Shown: positions 17,340 through 27,443 of the stretch, in pieces | How positions within the stretch are numbered: position 1 is the stretch's first letter | Layout: the number at the start of each line of letters is the position of its first letter | DNA from: JACCTU01 sp963798985 | GTDB taxonomy: Bacteria > Actinomycetota > Thermoleophilia > Gaiellales > Gaiellaceae | Assembly (NCBI GenBank): GCA_963798985.1 | Contig: CAWCVL010000002.1 | Coordinates: 171,389 to 235,388, forward strand | Length of the DNA: 64,000 bases | Reading direction: 5' to 3' | The notes under the pieces: generated by a model | Databases searched by the model: none | Told to the model about the DNA's origin: nothing | Seen by the model: only the letters and a program-made list of their open reading frames with translations | Position numbers and translations under genes: made by a program

Positions 17340-18460
17340 CTACCCCGAACGAGGGGTTTCCGCGGAGACCGGGTGAGATTCCTTGCCGGCGGGCTCCGTC
17401 GGGGTGGCGTCCGCGGGGGCCGACTCGGGGCTCTCGGGCGGCCGCCCCGGCCCGCAGGGCCTCGTCCTTCGAGACGTTCAGCGGGTGGTGGCAGGCGGCC
17501 AGGTGGCCGTCGTAGTCGGTCAGCGGAGGCTCGATCTCGCGGCAGACGTCGGTCATGTACCGGCACCGGGGATGGAACCGGCAGCCCGGCGGCGGGTCGA
17601 TCGGCGAGGGGACGTCGCCCGTGAGGACGATCCGCTCCCTGGCCGCCGCGAGGTCGGGATCGGGGATCGGCACCGCCGAGAGCAGCGCCTCGGTGTACGG
17701 CATGATCGGCCGCTGGTACAGCTCCTCGGCCGGGCGAGAGCTCGACCATCTTCCCGAGGTACATGACCGCGATCCGGTCGGAGACGTGCCGCACGACGCC
17801 CAGGTCGTGGGCGATGAAGAGGTAGGTCAGGTCGAACTCGTTCTGGAGGTCCTTGAGCAGGTTGAGGATCTGCGACTGGATCGAGACGTCGAGGGCCGAG
17901 ACGGGCTCGTCGGCGATGATCAGCTTCGGCTTCAGGGCGAGGGCCCGCGCGACGCCGATCCGCTGCCGCTGCCCGCCCGAGAACTCGTGCGGGAAGCGGT
18001 TGTAGTGCTCGGGCGAGAGCCCGACGATCTCGAGCAGCTCCTGGACCCGGCGCTTGCGCTCGGACTTCGTGCCGATCTTGTGGATCTTCAGCGGGTCGCC
18101 GATGATCGAGCCCACGCGCTTCCGCGGGTTCAAGCGACGCGTACGGGATCCTGGAAGATCATCTGCATCTCGCGGCGCAGCGAGCGGAGGCCGCGCGGCC
18201 TCAGGTGGGTGATGTCGCGGCCCTCGAAGAGGATCTCGCCGTCGGTCGGCTCGAGCAGGCGGACGATCGTCCGGCCGAGGGTCGACTTGCCGCAGCCCGA
18301 CTCGCCGACGAGGCCGAGCGTCTCGCCCTTGGACGATGTGGAACGAGACGTCGTCGACCGCGTGTACGCGCGCGACCTCGTGCTGGAGGATCCCCTTCTT
18401 GATCGGGAAGTACTTCTTGAGATGCCTGACCTCGACGAGAGGCGTCTCGGTCGTGCTCAC
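17340..18460 (-). pseudogene. oligopeptide ABC transporter ATPase OppF/DppF-like, copy 1, multiply frameshifted
   Basis: Reconstructed from three frames: LVEVRHLKKYFPIKKGILQH, then the Walker-A region shifted by one base near 18335, two more shifts around 18136-18145, the intact signature FSGGQRQRIGVARALALKPK with Walker B, a shift near 17731 (E-L-S-P-A-E-E-L-Y-Q-R), and the C-terminal zinc/oligopeptide signature CRFHPRCRYMTDVCRE. A last shift near 17425 leads to a stop at 17340-17342. The GTG start overlaps the oppD stop (GTGA). Apart from the indels the protein looks functional. It would power dipeptide/oligopeptide import. Confidence 0.75.
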
Positions 18461-19490
18461 GCGGCGCGGGTCTCCCCGGAGATCGTCGCGTCGCGGACGG
18501 TGCGCTTCGACCTCGACCGGGAGCCAGCAGCGGTCCAGATGCCCGGGCTCCTCGACGCGGTTCTCGAGCGGCGGCTCCTCCCAGCACTTCTCGAAGGCGT
18601 GCGGGCAGCGCGGGCGGAACTTGCAGCCCTGCGGGAGGTTGATCAGCGACGGCGGCGCGCCCTCGATCGAGTGCAGCCGCTCGGCCTTCGGCCGGTCGAG
18701 CCGTGGGATCGAGCCGAGCAGCCCCCAGGTGTACGGGTGCTGCGGGTCGTAGAAGATCTGCCGCTTCGTCCCCATCTCGACGACGCGGCCGGCGTACATG
18801 ACGATGATCACGTCCGCGATCTCGGCCACGACGCCGAGGTCGTGCGTGATCAGGATCACCGCCGAGTTGAACTCGACCTTCAGCCGGCCGATCAGCTCGA
18901 TGATCTGCGCCTGGATCGTCACGTCGAGCGCGGTCGTCGGCTCGTCGGCGATCAGGATGTCCGGGTTGTTCGCGAGCGCCATCGCGATCATCGCGCGCTG
19001 GCGCATGCCGCCGGAGAACTGGTGCGGGATAGTCGTCGACGCCGCGACTCGGGGTTCGGGATCCCGACGGCGCGAAGGAGCTCGACGCGCGCGGGCGCGC
19101 GCCTGGCGCTTGTTCATCTCCTCGTTGTGCGCCCGGAGTCCCTCGGCGATCTGCTGCGCCGACCCGGTAGACCGGGTTCATCGAGGTCATCGGGTCCTGG
19201 AAGATCATCGCGATCTCGTTCCCGCGGACCGACTGGAGCTCGTCCTCGCTCATGCTGATCAGGTCGCGGCCCTTGTAGTTCACCTCGCCCTCGAAGCGCG
19301 CGTTCACGCCGCGCGTGAGGCCGAGCATCGTCATCGACGTGACGCTCTTGCCCGAGCCCGACTCGCCGACGATCCCGAGCACCTGGCCGCGGTCGAGCGT
19401 GAAGGAGACGCCGTCGACGGCGTTGACGATCCCGTCCTCGGTCGCGAACTGGACCTTGAGGTCCTTGACCTCCAGCAGCCGCTCAGCCAT
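18457..19490 (-). pseudogene. oligopeptide ABC transporter ATPase OppD/DppD-like, copy 1, multiply frameshifted
   Basis: The N-terminus MAERLLEVKDLKVQFATEDG and Walker A GESGSGKS are intact to N-P-V-Y-R-V-G-A. One-base insertions near 19165, 19100 and 19050-19030 then break the frame until HQFSGGMRQRAMIAMALANN (signature), the Walker B region and the C-terminal CKFRPRCPHAFEKCWEE. A further shift near 18500 restores T-V-R-D-A-T-I-S-G-E-T-R-A-A before a TGA that overlaps the oppF GTG. It overlaps the oppB-like gene by 8 nt. The family is the oligopeptide importer ATPase. Confidence 0.75.
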
Positions 19491-20452
19491 CTAGCTGCGG
19501 CCGGATCCTCGGGTCGAGGTACGCGTAGAAGAAGTCGACGATCGCGTTGAAGAAGACGATGAAGAACGCGCCGAGCAGCGTCACCGCCATGATCGGCGGC
19601 AGGTCGAGCGTGCGCACCGACGTCGCGCCGCGTATTGCCCGACGCCCTGGAGGTCGAAGACGGTCTCGGTCAGGATCGCGCCGCCGCCGATCACGGCGGC
19701 GAAGTCGAGCGCGAAGAGCGTGACGATCGGGATCATCGAGTTGCGCAGCACGTGCTTCAGCATCACGCGGCGCGGGTTCAAGCCCTTCGCCTTGGCGGTG
19801 CGGACGTAGTCCTCGTTGATCGAGTCGAGGATGTTCGAGCGCAGCACGCGGCCGTAGAAGCCGATGAACAGGACGGCGAGCACGAACCACGGCAGGATCA
19901 GGTGGTAGAACCACTGGACGGGGTTCTCCGTCAGCGGGACGTACCCGCCGTCCGGGAAGATCCCGAGGTTCTCCGGGCCGAGGTAGTAGCGGGCGAGGAT
20001 CCCGAGCCAGAACACGGGCATCGAGATCCCGATCAGCGCGAGGATCGTGATCGCCTCGGTCCGACCACCTCCCCGCGGTCACCGCTGAGATCACCCCGAC
20101 GAGCACGCCGAAGAAGAGCCAGATGATCGCGGCGCCGATCGCGAGCGAGATCGTCGCCGGGAGGCCGCGCTTGATCTCCGCGATGACGTCCTGCTGCGTC
20201 GTTGTACGAGATCAGGTCGGCCGTGAAGACCTTCTTCATCATGTTCCCGTACTGGACGTAGAAGGGCTGGTCGAAGCCCCACGTCTCGCGGATGTTCGCG
20301 ATGTTCTCGTCCGTCGCGTTCTTGCCGGCCATCCGCATCGGCGGGATCGCCGCCGGGGATGACGATGAAGATCGCGAACGTGATGAAGCTGACGATCGAC
20401 GAGCACGATGCACCGCGCCGATCGTCCGCGACGGATGATGAACGCCAGCCAC
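19483..20452 (-). pseudogene. oligopeptide ABC transporter permease OppB/DppB-like, copy 1, multiply frameshifted
   Basis: Continuous stretches of good protein include GKNATDENIANIRETWGFDQ (the family's periplasmic loop after TM1), MPVFWLGILARYYLGPENLG, NEDYVRTAKAKGLNPRRVML (EAA loop) and LGAFFIVFFNAIVDFFYAYL at the end. Single-base insertions near 19632, 20055, 20203, 20355 and several at 20400-20430 break it. The GTG start at 20452 follows the oppC-like stop by 2 nt. In this operon the C-type permease precedes the B-type, opposite to copy 2. Confidence 0.72.
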
Positions 20453-20454
20453 TT

Positions 20455-21549
20455 CTAGTGCTCGATCCTGACCTTCGCGCGCGGGTCGAGCGCGTCGCGC
20501 AGGCCGTCGCCGAAGATGTTGAGCGCGACGACCGTCAGCACGATCGCCGAGCCCGGCACGATCGTCAGCCACGGCGCCGTGCGGATGCGCTCCTGGCCCT
20601 CCGCGATCAGCGTACCCCACGACGGGTTCGGCGGTTGCACGCCCGCGCCGAGGAACGACAGCGCCGCCTCGACGAGGATGTTGTTGGCGATGATCAGCGT
20701 GAAGAAGACGAGGATCGTCGAGGCGATGTTCGGGAGCAGCTCGCCGAACATGACGCGGAGCGGCCCCGCGCCCTGCGCAGATCGACGCCTCGATGAACTC
20801 CTTCTCGCGCAGCGACAGGATCTGCCCGCGCAGCGGCCGGCCGATGTAGGCGACGAGGATCACGGAGATGATCAGCGTCGGGATCCAGAGGCTTCCCGAC
20901 TCGATGTTGATCGGCCCGTGGTGGAAGCCGCTGATCGCGAGCGCGGCGCCGAGGGCGATCCCGAGCAGGATCACCGGCAGCGCCGCGATCAGGTCGAAGA
21001 CGCGCGTGATCAACCAGTCGGTCCAGCCGCCGAAGTAGCCGGCGATGCAGCGCGAGCACCGTCGCGAGCAACGTGCAGATCAGCGCGGAGCCGATCCCGA
21101 TCTTGAGCGAGTTCCGGCCGCCGTAGAGCACGCGCACGGCGATGTCGCGGCCGGTCGTGTCGGCGCCGAGCACGTACTTGCCGCCGGCGTGCCACAGCTG
21201 CGGGCCCGAGCACCGTCACCGGCTTGATCACGAGCTCGCCCGTCTCGGGATCCTGATCTCGGTGCCGCCCGGCGAGATCACGTCGACCTGCTCGCCGTCG
21301 ACGATGATCGTGTCGGTCAGGTGCGTCTCGTTCGGCCCGGTCTCGGCGATGTTCTCCGCGTACCACGGCGCAGCCATGCACAGCGACCACGATCAGGAAG
21401 AAGACCACGAGCGCGCCGAGCGCGACGTAGTTCCGCCGCAGCCGGCGCCAGGCGAGGTACCACGGGCTCCTGCCCTCGATCGCCCCGTGCTCGCGCTCCG
21501 CGAGCTCGGCGGCCGTGTCGAGGGTGAAGTCGGTGGCCTGTTGGGTCAT
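20455..21549 (-). pseudogene. oligopeptide ABC transporter permease OppC/DppC-like, copy 1, multiply frameshifted
   Basis: The N-terminal cytoplasmic part (MTQQATDFTLDTAAELAERE) and first TM are intact. Shifts near 21376, 21255, 21208, 21046 and 20781 follow. Between them the family regions are clear: LGADTTGRDIAVRVLYGGRN, SLREKEFIEASI (EAA loop) and PNPSWGTLIAEGQERIRTAP, ending GDGLRDALDPRAK. The Opp/Dpp C-type permease forms the membrane pore with the B-type subunit. Removal of one base at most sites gives a standard ~340-residue protein. Confidence 0.72.
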
Positions 21550-21556
21550 GTGACGG

Positions 21557-21589
21557 GGTTCGAGGGCGCCGCGGGGGCGCCCTCGAACC
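21557..21589 (-). terminator. strong hairpin between binding-protein and permease genes
   Basis: A 14-bp perfect inverted repeat, GGTTCGAGGGCGCC (21557-21570) and GGCGCCCTCGAACC (21576-21589), has a 5-nt loop. It lies between the binding-protein stop and the oppC-like start, inside the operon. Hairpins at this place often attenuate or protect mRNA, so that the binding protein is made in excess of the permease. Confidence 0.6.
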
Positions 21590-21616
21590 TCATTCCCTCC
21601 TACTCGGCCTCGCTAA

Positions 21617-23292
21617 CTACTTCTTGCAGGCCGCGGTGTAGATCGAACTGGTACAGCACGTGGTTCACGTAGCAGTTGTCGAGGTCCATCTCAGGCGTGA
21701 AGAAGTCCGTGAACTGCCGGTTCACGAACGGCGCCCACAGAGCGTTCTCCGCCACCATCTTGTCGACCTCGGCCCACTGCGCGTTGACGTCGTCGTTGAG
21801 CTCGGGCTCCAGCTTGAGCTCCTCGATCTTGTCGTTGATCGCCGCGACGTCGGCGTTCGAGTAGTTGTTGTTGTGCTCCTCCGTGATGCGGTTGCCGTTC
21901 AGGAGCACGTCGAACCAGTTCAGCGGGTGCGGGTAGTCCTGGAACCAGTTCGCGACGCCGATCTGGGCCTTCGTCCGCTGGTTGCCGATCGTCGTGAAGT
22001 ACACCGACGGATCGATGATCTTCAGCGTCGCCTTGAAGCCCATCTGGTTGAGGACGTCGGCTCCAGGTACTCGCCCGGCTTCTGGCTGCGTCTCGCGCGA
22101 GCTCGCCCAGACCGTGGACCGCCATCCCCGCGTACGCCCGCGTCCTGGATCAGCTGCTTGGCCTTCTCCAGGTCGTGCGGGTACATGGAGATCTTCTCGT
22201 ACTGCGGGTAGGTCGGCGGGAGGACGTTCTCCGTCGTCCGCCGCGAGACCGCCGTACAGCCGGACGACTGCGTCGCGGTCGACCGCGTAGTTCACGGCCT
22301 GCCGCACCTCGAGCTTGTCGAACGGCTTCACCCGGTTGTTCATGAAGTAGTAGTACGTGTTCGCGGGCGTGTACAGCTTCAGCTGCTCCGCGTACTGGTC
22401 CTGCACCTCACCCAGCCGGTCGACCGGGATCGGGTGGAAGTTGTAGTCGTTGTTCCCGTCGATGACCGACTGCAGCGCCGCCGAGTCCTCCTCGACGACG
22501 TTGAAGGTCATCTTGTCGGGGTTGCCGTCCGGGACGTCCGGGATGCCCTGCCACTCCGGGTTCCGAACGACCGTCACCAGACGGTTCGGCGTGTAGCTCT
22601 CGATCATGTACGGGCCGGTCGCCGGGATCGTCGCGGTGGACTGATCCTTGGCCGGCGTGCCGGTCGGAACGACCGAGCCGAACATCGTCGCGAGGATGTA
22701 GAGGAAGTCGCCCTGCGGCTTCGAGAGCTTGATCTCGATCGTCTTGGCGTCGTCGTCGACGACGATGCCCGAGATGTCGCCCTTCTTCGTCTCTGCGAAC
22801 TTGTCGGCGCCCACGACTCCGGTGAAGAAGCCGACGCCCGGCGAGTCGATCAGGTACAGGCGCTTGATCGTGTTCTTGAAGTCAGACGCCTTGACCGGCT
22901 GGCCGTTCGAGTAGTTGATGTCGCGGAGGGTGAACTTGTACGACAGTCCGTCCTCCGAGATCTCGGGCAGATCCTCCGCGAGCCCCGGGATGATCGTGGC
23001 GCCCTCCGGACCGTTCGACGAGCTTGTAGGTCACGAGCCCGAGGTGCACGGGGAGCATGATCGACCAGCCCTGAACCGTGTACGCAAGACCGGGATCGAG
23101 GTAGTCGATGCCGGGGTCGAAGGCGATCTTGAACTCCGGGAACGCCTTCTCGGCCCCCCCGCCCGCAGTCGTGTCACCGGCTCCTTCGTCGTCGCCGCCG
23201 CCGCATGCGGCAAGGGCGAACGTGAGAGCGGCCACCAGGGCGAAGAGTCCTGCGAACCGCCTCCACTTGCTCAACGTCATTCGTACCCCCAT
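21617..23292 (-). pseudogene. oligopeptide ABC transporter substrate-binding lipoprotein, copy 1, frameshifted
   Basis: The N-terminal signal ends in a lipobox (L-A-A-C-G-G-G), so the protein would be lipid-anchored outside the membrane. Family-5 binding-protein stretches follow: DYLDPGLAYTVQGWSIMLPV, LSKPQGDFLYILATMFGSVV, MIESYTPNRLVTVVRNPEWQ and ANWFQDYPHPLNWFDVLLNG. Single-base shifts occur near 23021, several at 22060-22245, and one near 21641, after which the C-terminus reads Y-T-A-A-C-K-K before a TAG at 21617-21619. An ATG at 23280 with a G-rich upstream is an alternative start. Confidence 0.75.
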
Positions 23293-23402
23293 TCATCGCT
23301 GACGCCGCCTTGCGGGGCGCATGGCGGGTCGATCCTAATAGACGAAAGACTCGCCCATTGGTTGTTGCGGCAGGGTTAACGCCCGGCTGGCCGCACAAGC
23401 CT

Positions 23403-24499
23403 CTACGCGTCGAGTCCTGGAACAACACGGGGCGGCTCGGGAACCGGCTCGGGCGGAGGCGCCTGGAATACGGGCTCTCGCTCGTGCGGGCGGATCTGCC
23501 CCGCCTCGATCTTCTCGGCCCAGTGGCACGCGACCGTGTGGCCCGACGCGAACGGGCGGAGGCTCGGAACCTCGTCACGGCAGCGCGTGGGCTGGACGAA
23601 CGGGCATCTGGTGTGGAAGCGACAGCCCGGCGGCGGGTTGGCCGGCGACGGCAGGTCCCCGGGAGCAGGATCGGCTCCCGGCGACGCTCGACTTTGGGGT
23701 CGGGGATCGGGACCGCCGAGAGCAGCGCGATCGTGTACGGGTGCAGCGGGCGGCGGTAGAGCTCGTCGGCGGGCGAGACCTCGACGATCTTGCCCAGGTA
23801 CATGACCGCGATCCGGTCGGACGTGTGCCGGACCACTGCGAGGTCGTGCGCGATGAAGAGATAGGTGAGGTTGAACTCGTCCTGGAGCGACTCGAGCAGG
23901 TTGAGGATCTGCGCCTGGATCGAGACGTCGAGCGCGGAGACCGGCTCGTCCGCGACGACGAGGTCGGGGTTGAGCCCGAGCGCGCGGGCGACGCCGATCC
24001 GCTGCCGCTGGCCGCCCGAGAACTCGTGCGGGTAGCGCGAGGCAGCGTCTGCCGGCAACCCGACGATGCCGAGCAGTTCCCGAACCCGGCCGCCGATGTC
24101 GCGCCTGGTCGCAAGGCCGTGCACCAGCATCGGCTCGCCGACGATCCGGCCGACCGAGTGCCTCGGGTTGAGCGAGGCGTACGGGTCCTGGAAGACCATC
24201 TGCATCCGGCGGCGCAGCGGGCGCAGCTGCTTTTCGCCCAGGTGGGTCACGTCCACGCCGTCGAAGACGATCCGACCCTCGACGGGCTCGTACAGCCGCA
24301 TGATCGCGCGGCCGATCGTGGACTTGCCGCAGCCGGACTCGCCGACCAGCCCCAGCGTCTCTCCGCGGCGGATCTCGAGCGAGACGCCGTCGACCGCGCG
24401 GATGTCGCCGACATGCCGATCGAGGAAGAGGCCGCTCTTGATCGGGAAGTAGACCTTGAGCTCGTCGAGCTCGACGAGCGGCCCGCCGCTAGCTCTCAA
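23403..24499 (-). CDS. oligopeptide ABC transporter ATPase OppF/DppF-like, copy 2
   Basis: The protein of ~365 residues contains LVELDELKVYFPIKSGLFLD, Walker A GESGCGKS, the Q-loop FQDPYASLNPRHS, the signature FSGGQRQRIGVARALGLNPD, Walker B and its D-loop. A one-base loss in the G-run near 23660 moves the C-terminus to a frame that reads LPSPANPPPGCRFHTRCPFV and ends P-R-V-V-P-G-L-D-A at a TAG at 23403. A TTG start at 24499 overlaps the oppD stop (TTGA). It hydrolyses ATP to drive peptide import together with OppD. Confidence 0.85.
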
Positions 24500-25509
24500 G
24501 CCGTGACCACGCGCTCTCGCGCCCACTCGTCGGCAGGCACGGGATTGAAGCACGCGACGAAGTGGCCCGGCTCGATCTCGACGAGCGGCGGCACCGCCTC
24601 GCGCGACAGCTCGACCTCGAAACGGCAGCGCGGCTGAAACGGGCACGCGGCCGGCGGGCTGAGCATGTCGCGCGGCGCACCGGCGATCGGCTTCAGCTGC
24701 GAGCGGCGCGGTGCGTCGAGTCGAGGGATCGACTCGAGCAGCCCGAGCGTGTACGGATGGCGCGGCGCGTCGAACACCTGGTCGGCGCCGCCGGTCTCCA
24801 TGAACATCCCGGCGTACATCACATTGACGCGCTCGCACATCCCCGCCACGACGCCGAGGTCGTGCGTGATCATGATCAGCGCCGACCCCTCTTCGCGTAC
24901 GAGCTCGCGCAGCAGATCGAGGATCTGCGCTTGGATCGTCACGTCGAGGGCCGTCGTCGGCTCGTCGGCGATCATGAGCTTCGGCTTGCAGGCGAGCGCC
25001 ATCGCGATCATCGCGCGCTGCCGCATCCCACCGGAGAACTGGTGGGGATAGTCCTTGATTCGCTGCTTCGCGCCCGGGATCCCGACCCGGTCGAGCAGCT
25101 CGACCACACGCACGTCGGCATCGCGTTTCGAGAGCCCGAAGTGCTTCTGCAGCGGCTCGCGAATCTGCCGGCCGATCGTCAGCACCGGGTTCAGCGAGGT
25201 CATCGGGTCCTGGAAGATGATCGCGATCTCGCGGCCGCGAACGGACCGGAGCTCGCGGTCGCTCATCTGGAGCAGGTCGCGCCCTTCGAAGTGCGCGGTG
25301 CCGCTCGGAACACGACCGGCGCGGGGCAGGATCCCGAGCAGCGCCAGCGCGGTCACGCTCTTCCCGCAACCTGACTCGCCGACGATGCCGAGCGTCTCGC
25401 CCGGGGCGATGTCGAACGAGATGCCGTTGACCGCATGGATCGTCCCGCGCCGCGTCCAGAACTCCACGCGGAGGTCGCGGACGGACAGCAGGGCGTTACG
25501 ACCTGCCAC
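24496..25509 (-). CDS. oligopeptide ABC transporter ATPase OppD/DppD-like, copy 2
   Basis: This intact 337-residue ATPase has a GTG start, Walker A GESGCGKS (~residue 43), a Q-loop FQDPMTSLNPVLT, the signature FSGGMRQRAMIAMALACKPK, Walker B LMIADEPTTALD, the H-loop THD, and the C-terminal oligopeptide/dipeptide motif FQPRCRFEVELSREAVPP, which here keeps only one of the usual cysteines. It overlaps the oppC stop by 14 nt and its own TGA overlaps the oppF TTG. It provides an uncorrupted template for reading copy 1. Confidence 0.93.
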   Translation of the reverse strand: MAGRNALLSVRDLRVEFWTRRGTIHAVNGISFDIAPGETLGIVGESGCGKSVTALALLGILPRAGRVPSGTAHFEGRDLLQMSDRELRSVRGREIAIIFQDPMTSLNPVLTIGRQIREPLQKHFGLSKRDADVRVVELLDRVGIPGAKQRIKDYPHQFSGGMRQRAMIAMALACKPKLMIADEPTTALDVTIQAQILDLLRELVREEGSALIMITHDLGVVAGMCERVNVMYAGMFMETGGADQVFDAPRHPYTLGLLESIPRLDAPRRSQLKPIAGAPRDMLSPPAACPFQPRCRFEVELSREAVPPLVEIEPGHFVACFNPVPADEWARERVVTA

Positions 25510-26407
25510 GGAGCTTTGGGTCGAGCGCCTCGCGGAGACCGTCGCCGATCAGGTTGAAACCGAGCACCGAGATCACGATCGCCAGACACGGGATGATCGC
25601 CAGGTAGACCGCCGACGCGAGGTACTCGTTCGCATCGGTCAGCATCGTCCCCCACTCCGGAGTCGACGGATCCTGCGGCCCGAGACCGAGGAACCCGAGG
25701 CCGGCGACGTCGATGATGGCGGTCGCCATCGCCAGCGTGCCGGCGACGATCATCGGCGAGATCGAGTTCGGGAGGATGTGCGAGGAGAGAATCCTCCGGC
25801 GCTTGACGCCGACGACTCTCGCAGCGAGCACGTACTCGTTCTCCTTCTGCGCGATCACCGAGCCGCGCAGCAGCCGCGCGAAGATCGGGATGTTCACGAC
25901 GCCGACCGCGATCATCACCTGCCACAGGCCGGGGCCGAGCATCGCGACGATCGCGATCGCGAAGAGCAAGCCGGGGATGGCCAGCATGATGTCCATCATG
26001 CGCATCACGATCGAGCCGGGCCAACGTCCGACGTAGCCGGCGAAGGACCCGAGGAGCGTGCCGATCGAGAGCCCGATCCCGACCGAGACGACGCCGATCA
26101 GCAGCGAGTAGCGCGCGCCGTAGACGATCCGGCTGAAGACGTCGCGCCCCTGGAGGTCGAGGCCGAGCCAGTGTTCGCGGCTCGGCGGCTGCGGCTGGAG
26201 GATCCCGTCGACGAGAAAGACGTCGTTCGACGGATGGCTCGGCGCGATCCACGGGGCGAACAAGGCGCAGACCACGAAGATGCCGACGATCACCGCACCG
26301 ACGAGGGCACCCCAGTTGTGCGTCAGGCGGTACCAGGCCTCGTTCCAGAGCCCGCCCGTCGGCTGGTCGAGCTCGAGCTCGGCGATCTCGAGTTCGGCGA
26401 CTGACAT
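25496..26407 (-). CDS. oligopeptide ABC transporter permease OppC/DppC-like, copy 2
   Basis: This 303-residue permease has a cytoplasmic N-terminus, a first TM (GALVGAVIVGIFVVCALFAP), the family motif LGLDLQGRDVFSRIVYGAR, the EAA loop QKENEYVLAARVVGVKRRRI, and the end LIGDGLREALDPKL. It is intact, with six predicted TMs. The ATG start overlaps the oppB stop by one nt (TGATG), so the two permease subunits are probably translated in step. Confidence 0.93.
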   Translation of the reverse strand: MSVAELEIAELELDQPTGGLWNEAWYRLTHNWGALVGAVIVGIFVVCALFAPWIAPSHPSNDVFLVDGILQPQPPSREHWLGLDLQGRDVFSRIVYGARYSLLIGVVSVGIGLSIGTLLGSFAGYVGRWPGSIVMRMMDIMLAIPGLLFAIAIVAMLGPGLWQVMIAVGVVNIPIFARLLRGSVIAQKENEYVLAARVVGVKRRRILSSHILPNSISPMIVAGTLAMATAIIDVAGLGFLGLGPQDPSTPEWGTMLTDANEYLASAVYLAIIPCLAIVISVLGFNLIGDGLREALDPKLRGRS

Positions 26408-27414
26408 CAGGCGTACCTGATTCTCGGATTGAGGAAGGCGTACACGACGTCGACGACGAGGTTGATCAGCACGAAGACCAGCGCGAGGAAGAGGATCCCG
26501 CCTTGGAGCACCGGGTAGTCGCGATTGAAGATGGCGTCGCGCAGCCAGGAGCCCATGCCGGGAAACGCGAAGACGGTCTCGGTCAGGATCGCACCCGAGA
26601 GCAGCAATCCCGTCTGCAGTCCGATCACCGTCGTCACGGGCAGCAGCGCGTTCCGCAGCACGTGCCGACGGTCGACGACTCCCGGCGACAGCCCTTTCGC
26701 GCGCGCGGTGCGGACGTAATCCTCGTTCTGGACGTCGAGGACTGAGGCACGCGTGACCCGCGAGATGATCGCGAGGGGGATCGACCCGAGCGCGATCGCG
26801 GGCAGGATCAGATGCTTGCTCACGTCGACGAACGTCGCCCACTCGCGGACGATGATCGCGTCGAGCAAGTAGAAGTTGGTCGGGTGCTCGGTCTCGATCA
26901 GGAGATCGATCCGCCCGACGCTCGGGAGCCAGGCAAGGCGGACCGCGAAGATGTACTTGAGCAGGATCGCGAGCACGAAGATGGGAACCGAGATCCCGAT
27001 CAGAGAGACGAACAGGCTGCCGTGGTCGAGCGGCCCTCCGTACCGCTTCGCCGCGATGAACCCGAGTGGGATGCCGAGCGAGACCGCGAACAGCATCGCC
27101 GCCAGTGCGAGCTCGACCGTCGCGGGGAATCGCTGACGGATCTCGTCGGTGACCTCACGATGGGTTGCCGAGCTGATCCCGAGGTCGCGGTCTTGGAAGG
27201 TCGTCTGCATGTACGTCACGTACTGGCGCCAGACCGGCTCGTTCAGCCCATAGCGCTCCTTGTACGCCTCGACTAGCTCGGGCGTCGCCCGCTCGCCGAG
27301 CAGCGACTCGGCCGGGCTGCCCGGGAGCGCGCGCACCCAGAAGAAGAGCAGCACGGAGACCCCGAACAGAATCGGGATGAGGAGCAGCAGCCGCCGGACG
27401 ACAAAACGAAGCAT
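26407..27414 (-). CDS. oligopeptide ABC transporter permease OppB/DppB-like, copy 2
   Basis: This 335-residue permease begins MLRFVVRRLLLLIPILFGVS and has the conserved periplasmic loop P-G-S-P-A-E-S-L-L, the EAA loop NEDYVRTARAKGLSPGVVDR, and the C-terminal VVDVVYAFLNPRIRYA. It is intact with six TMs. It follows the binding-protein gene by 29 nt. Together with OppC it forms the translocation channel of the second peptide importer. Confidence 0.93.
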   Translation of the reverse strand: MLRFVVRRLLLLIPILFGVSVLLFFWVRALPGSPAESLLGERATPELVEAYKERYGLNEPVWRQYVTYMQTTFQDRDLGISSATHREVTDEIRQRFPATVELALAAMLFAVSLGIPLGFIAAKRYGGPLDHGSLFVSLIGISVPIFVLAILLKYIFAVRLAWLPSVGRIDLLIETEHPTNFYLLDAIIVREWATFVDVSKHLILPAIALGSIPLAIISRVTRASVLDVQNEDYVRTARAKGLSPGVVDRRHVLRNALLPVTTVIGLQTGLLLSGAILTETVFAFPGMGSWLRDAIFNRDYPVLQGGILFLALVFVLINLVVDVVYAFLNPRIRYA

Positions 27415-27443
27415 GTCGGCGTCCGGCGGCTGCTAGCTCGGTT

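Noticed and set aside
20055..20355. Regular ~149-nt spacing of indels (20055, 20203, 20355)
   Set aside because: Other sites in the same operon are irregular, with long clean stretches such as 22260-23020, so the spacing looks accidental.
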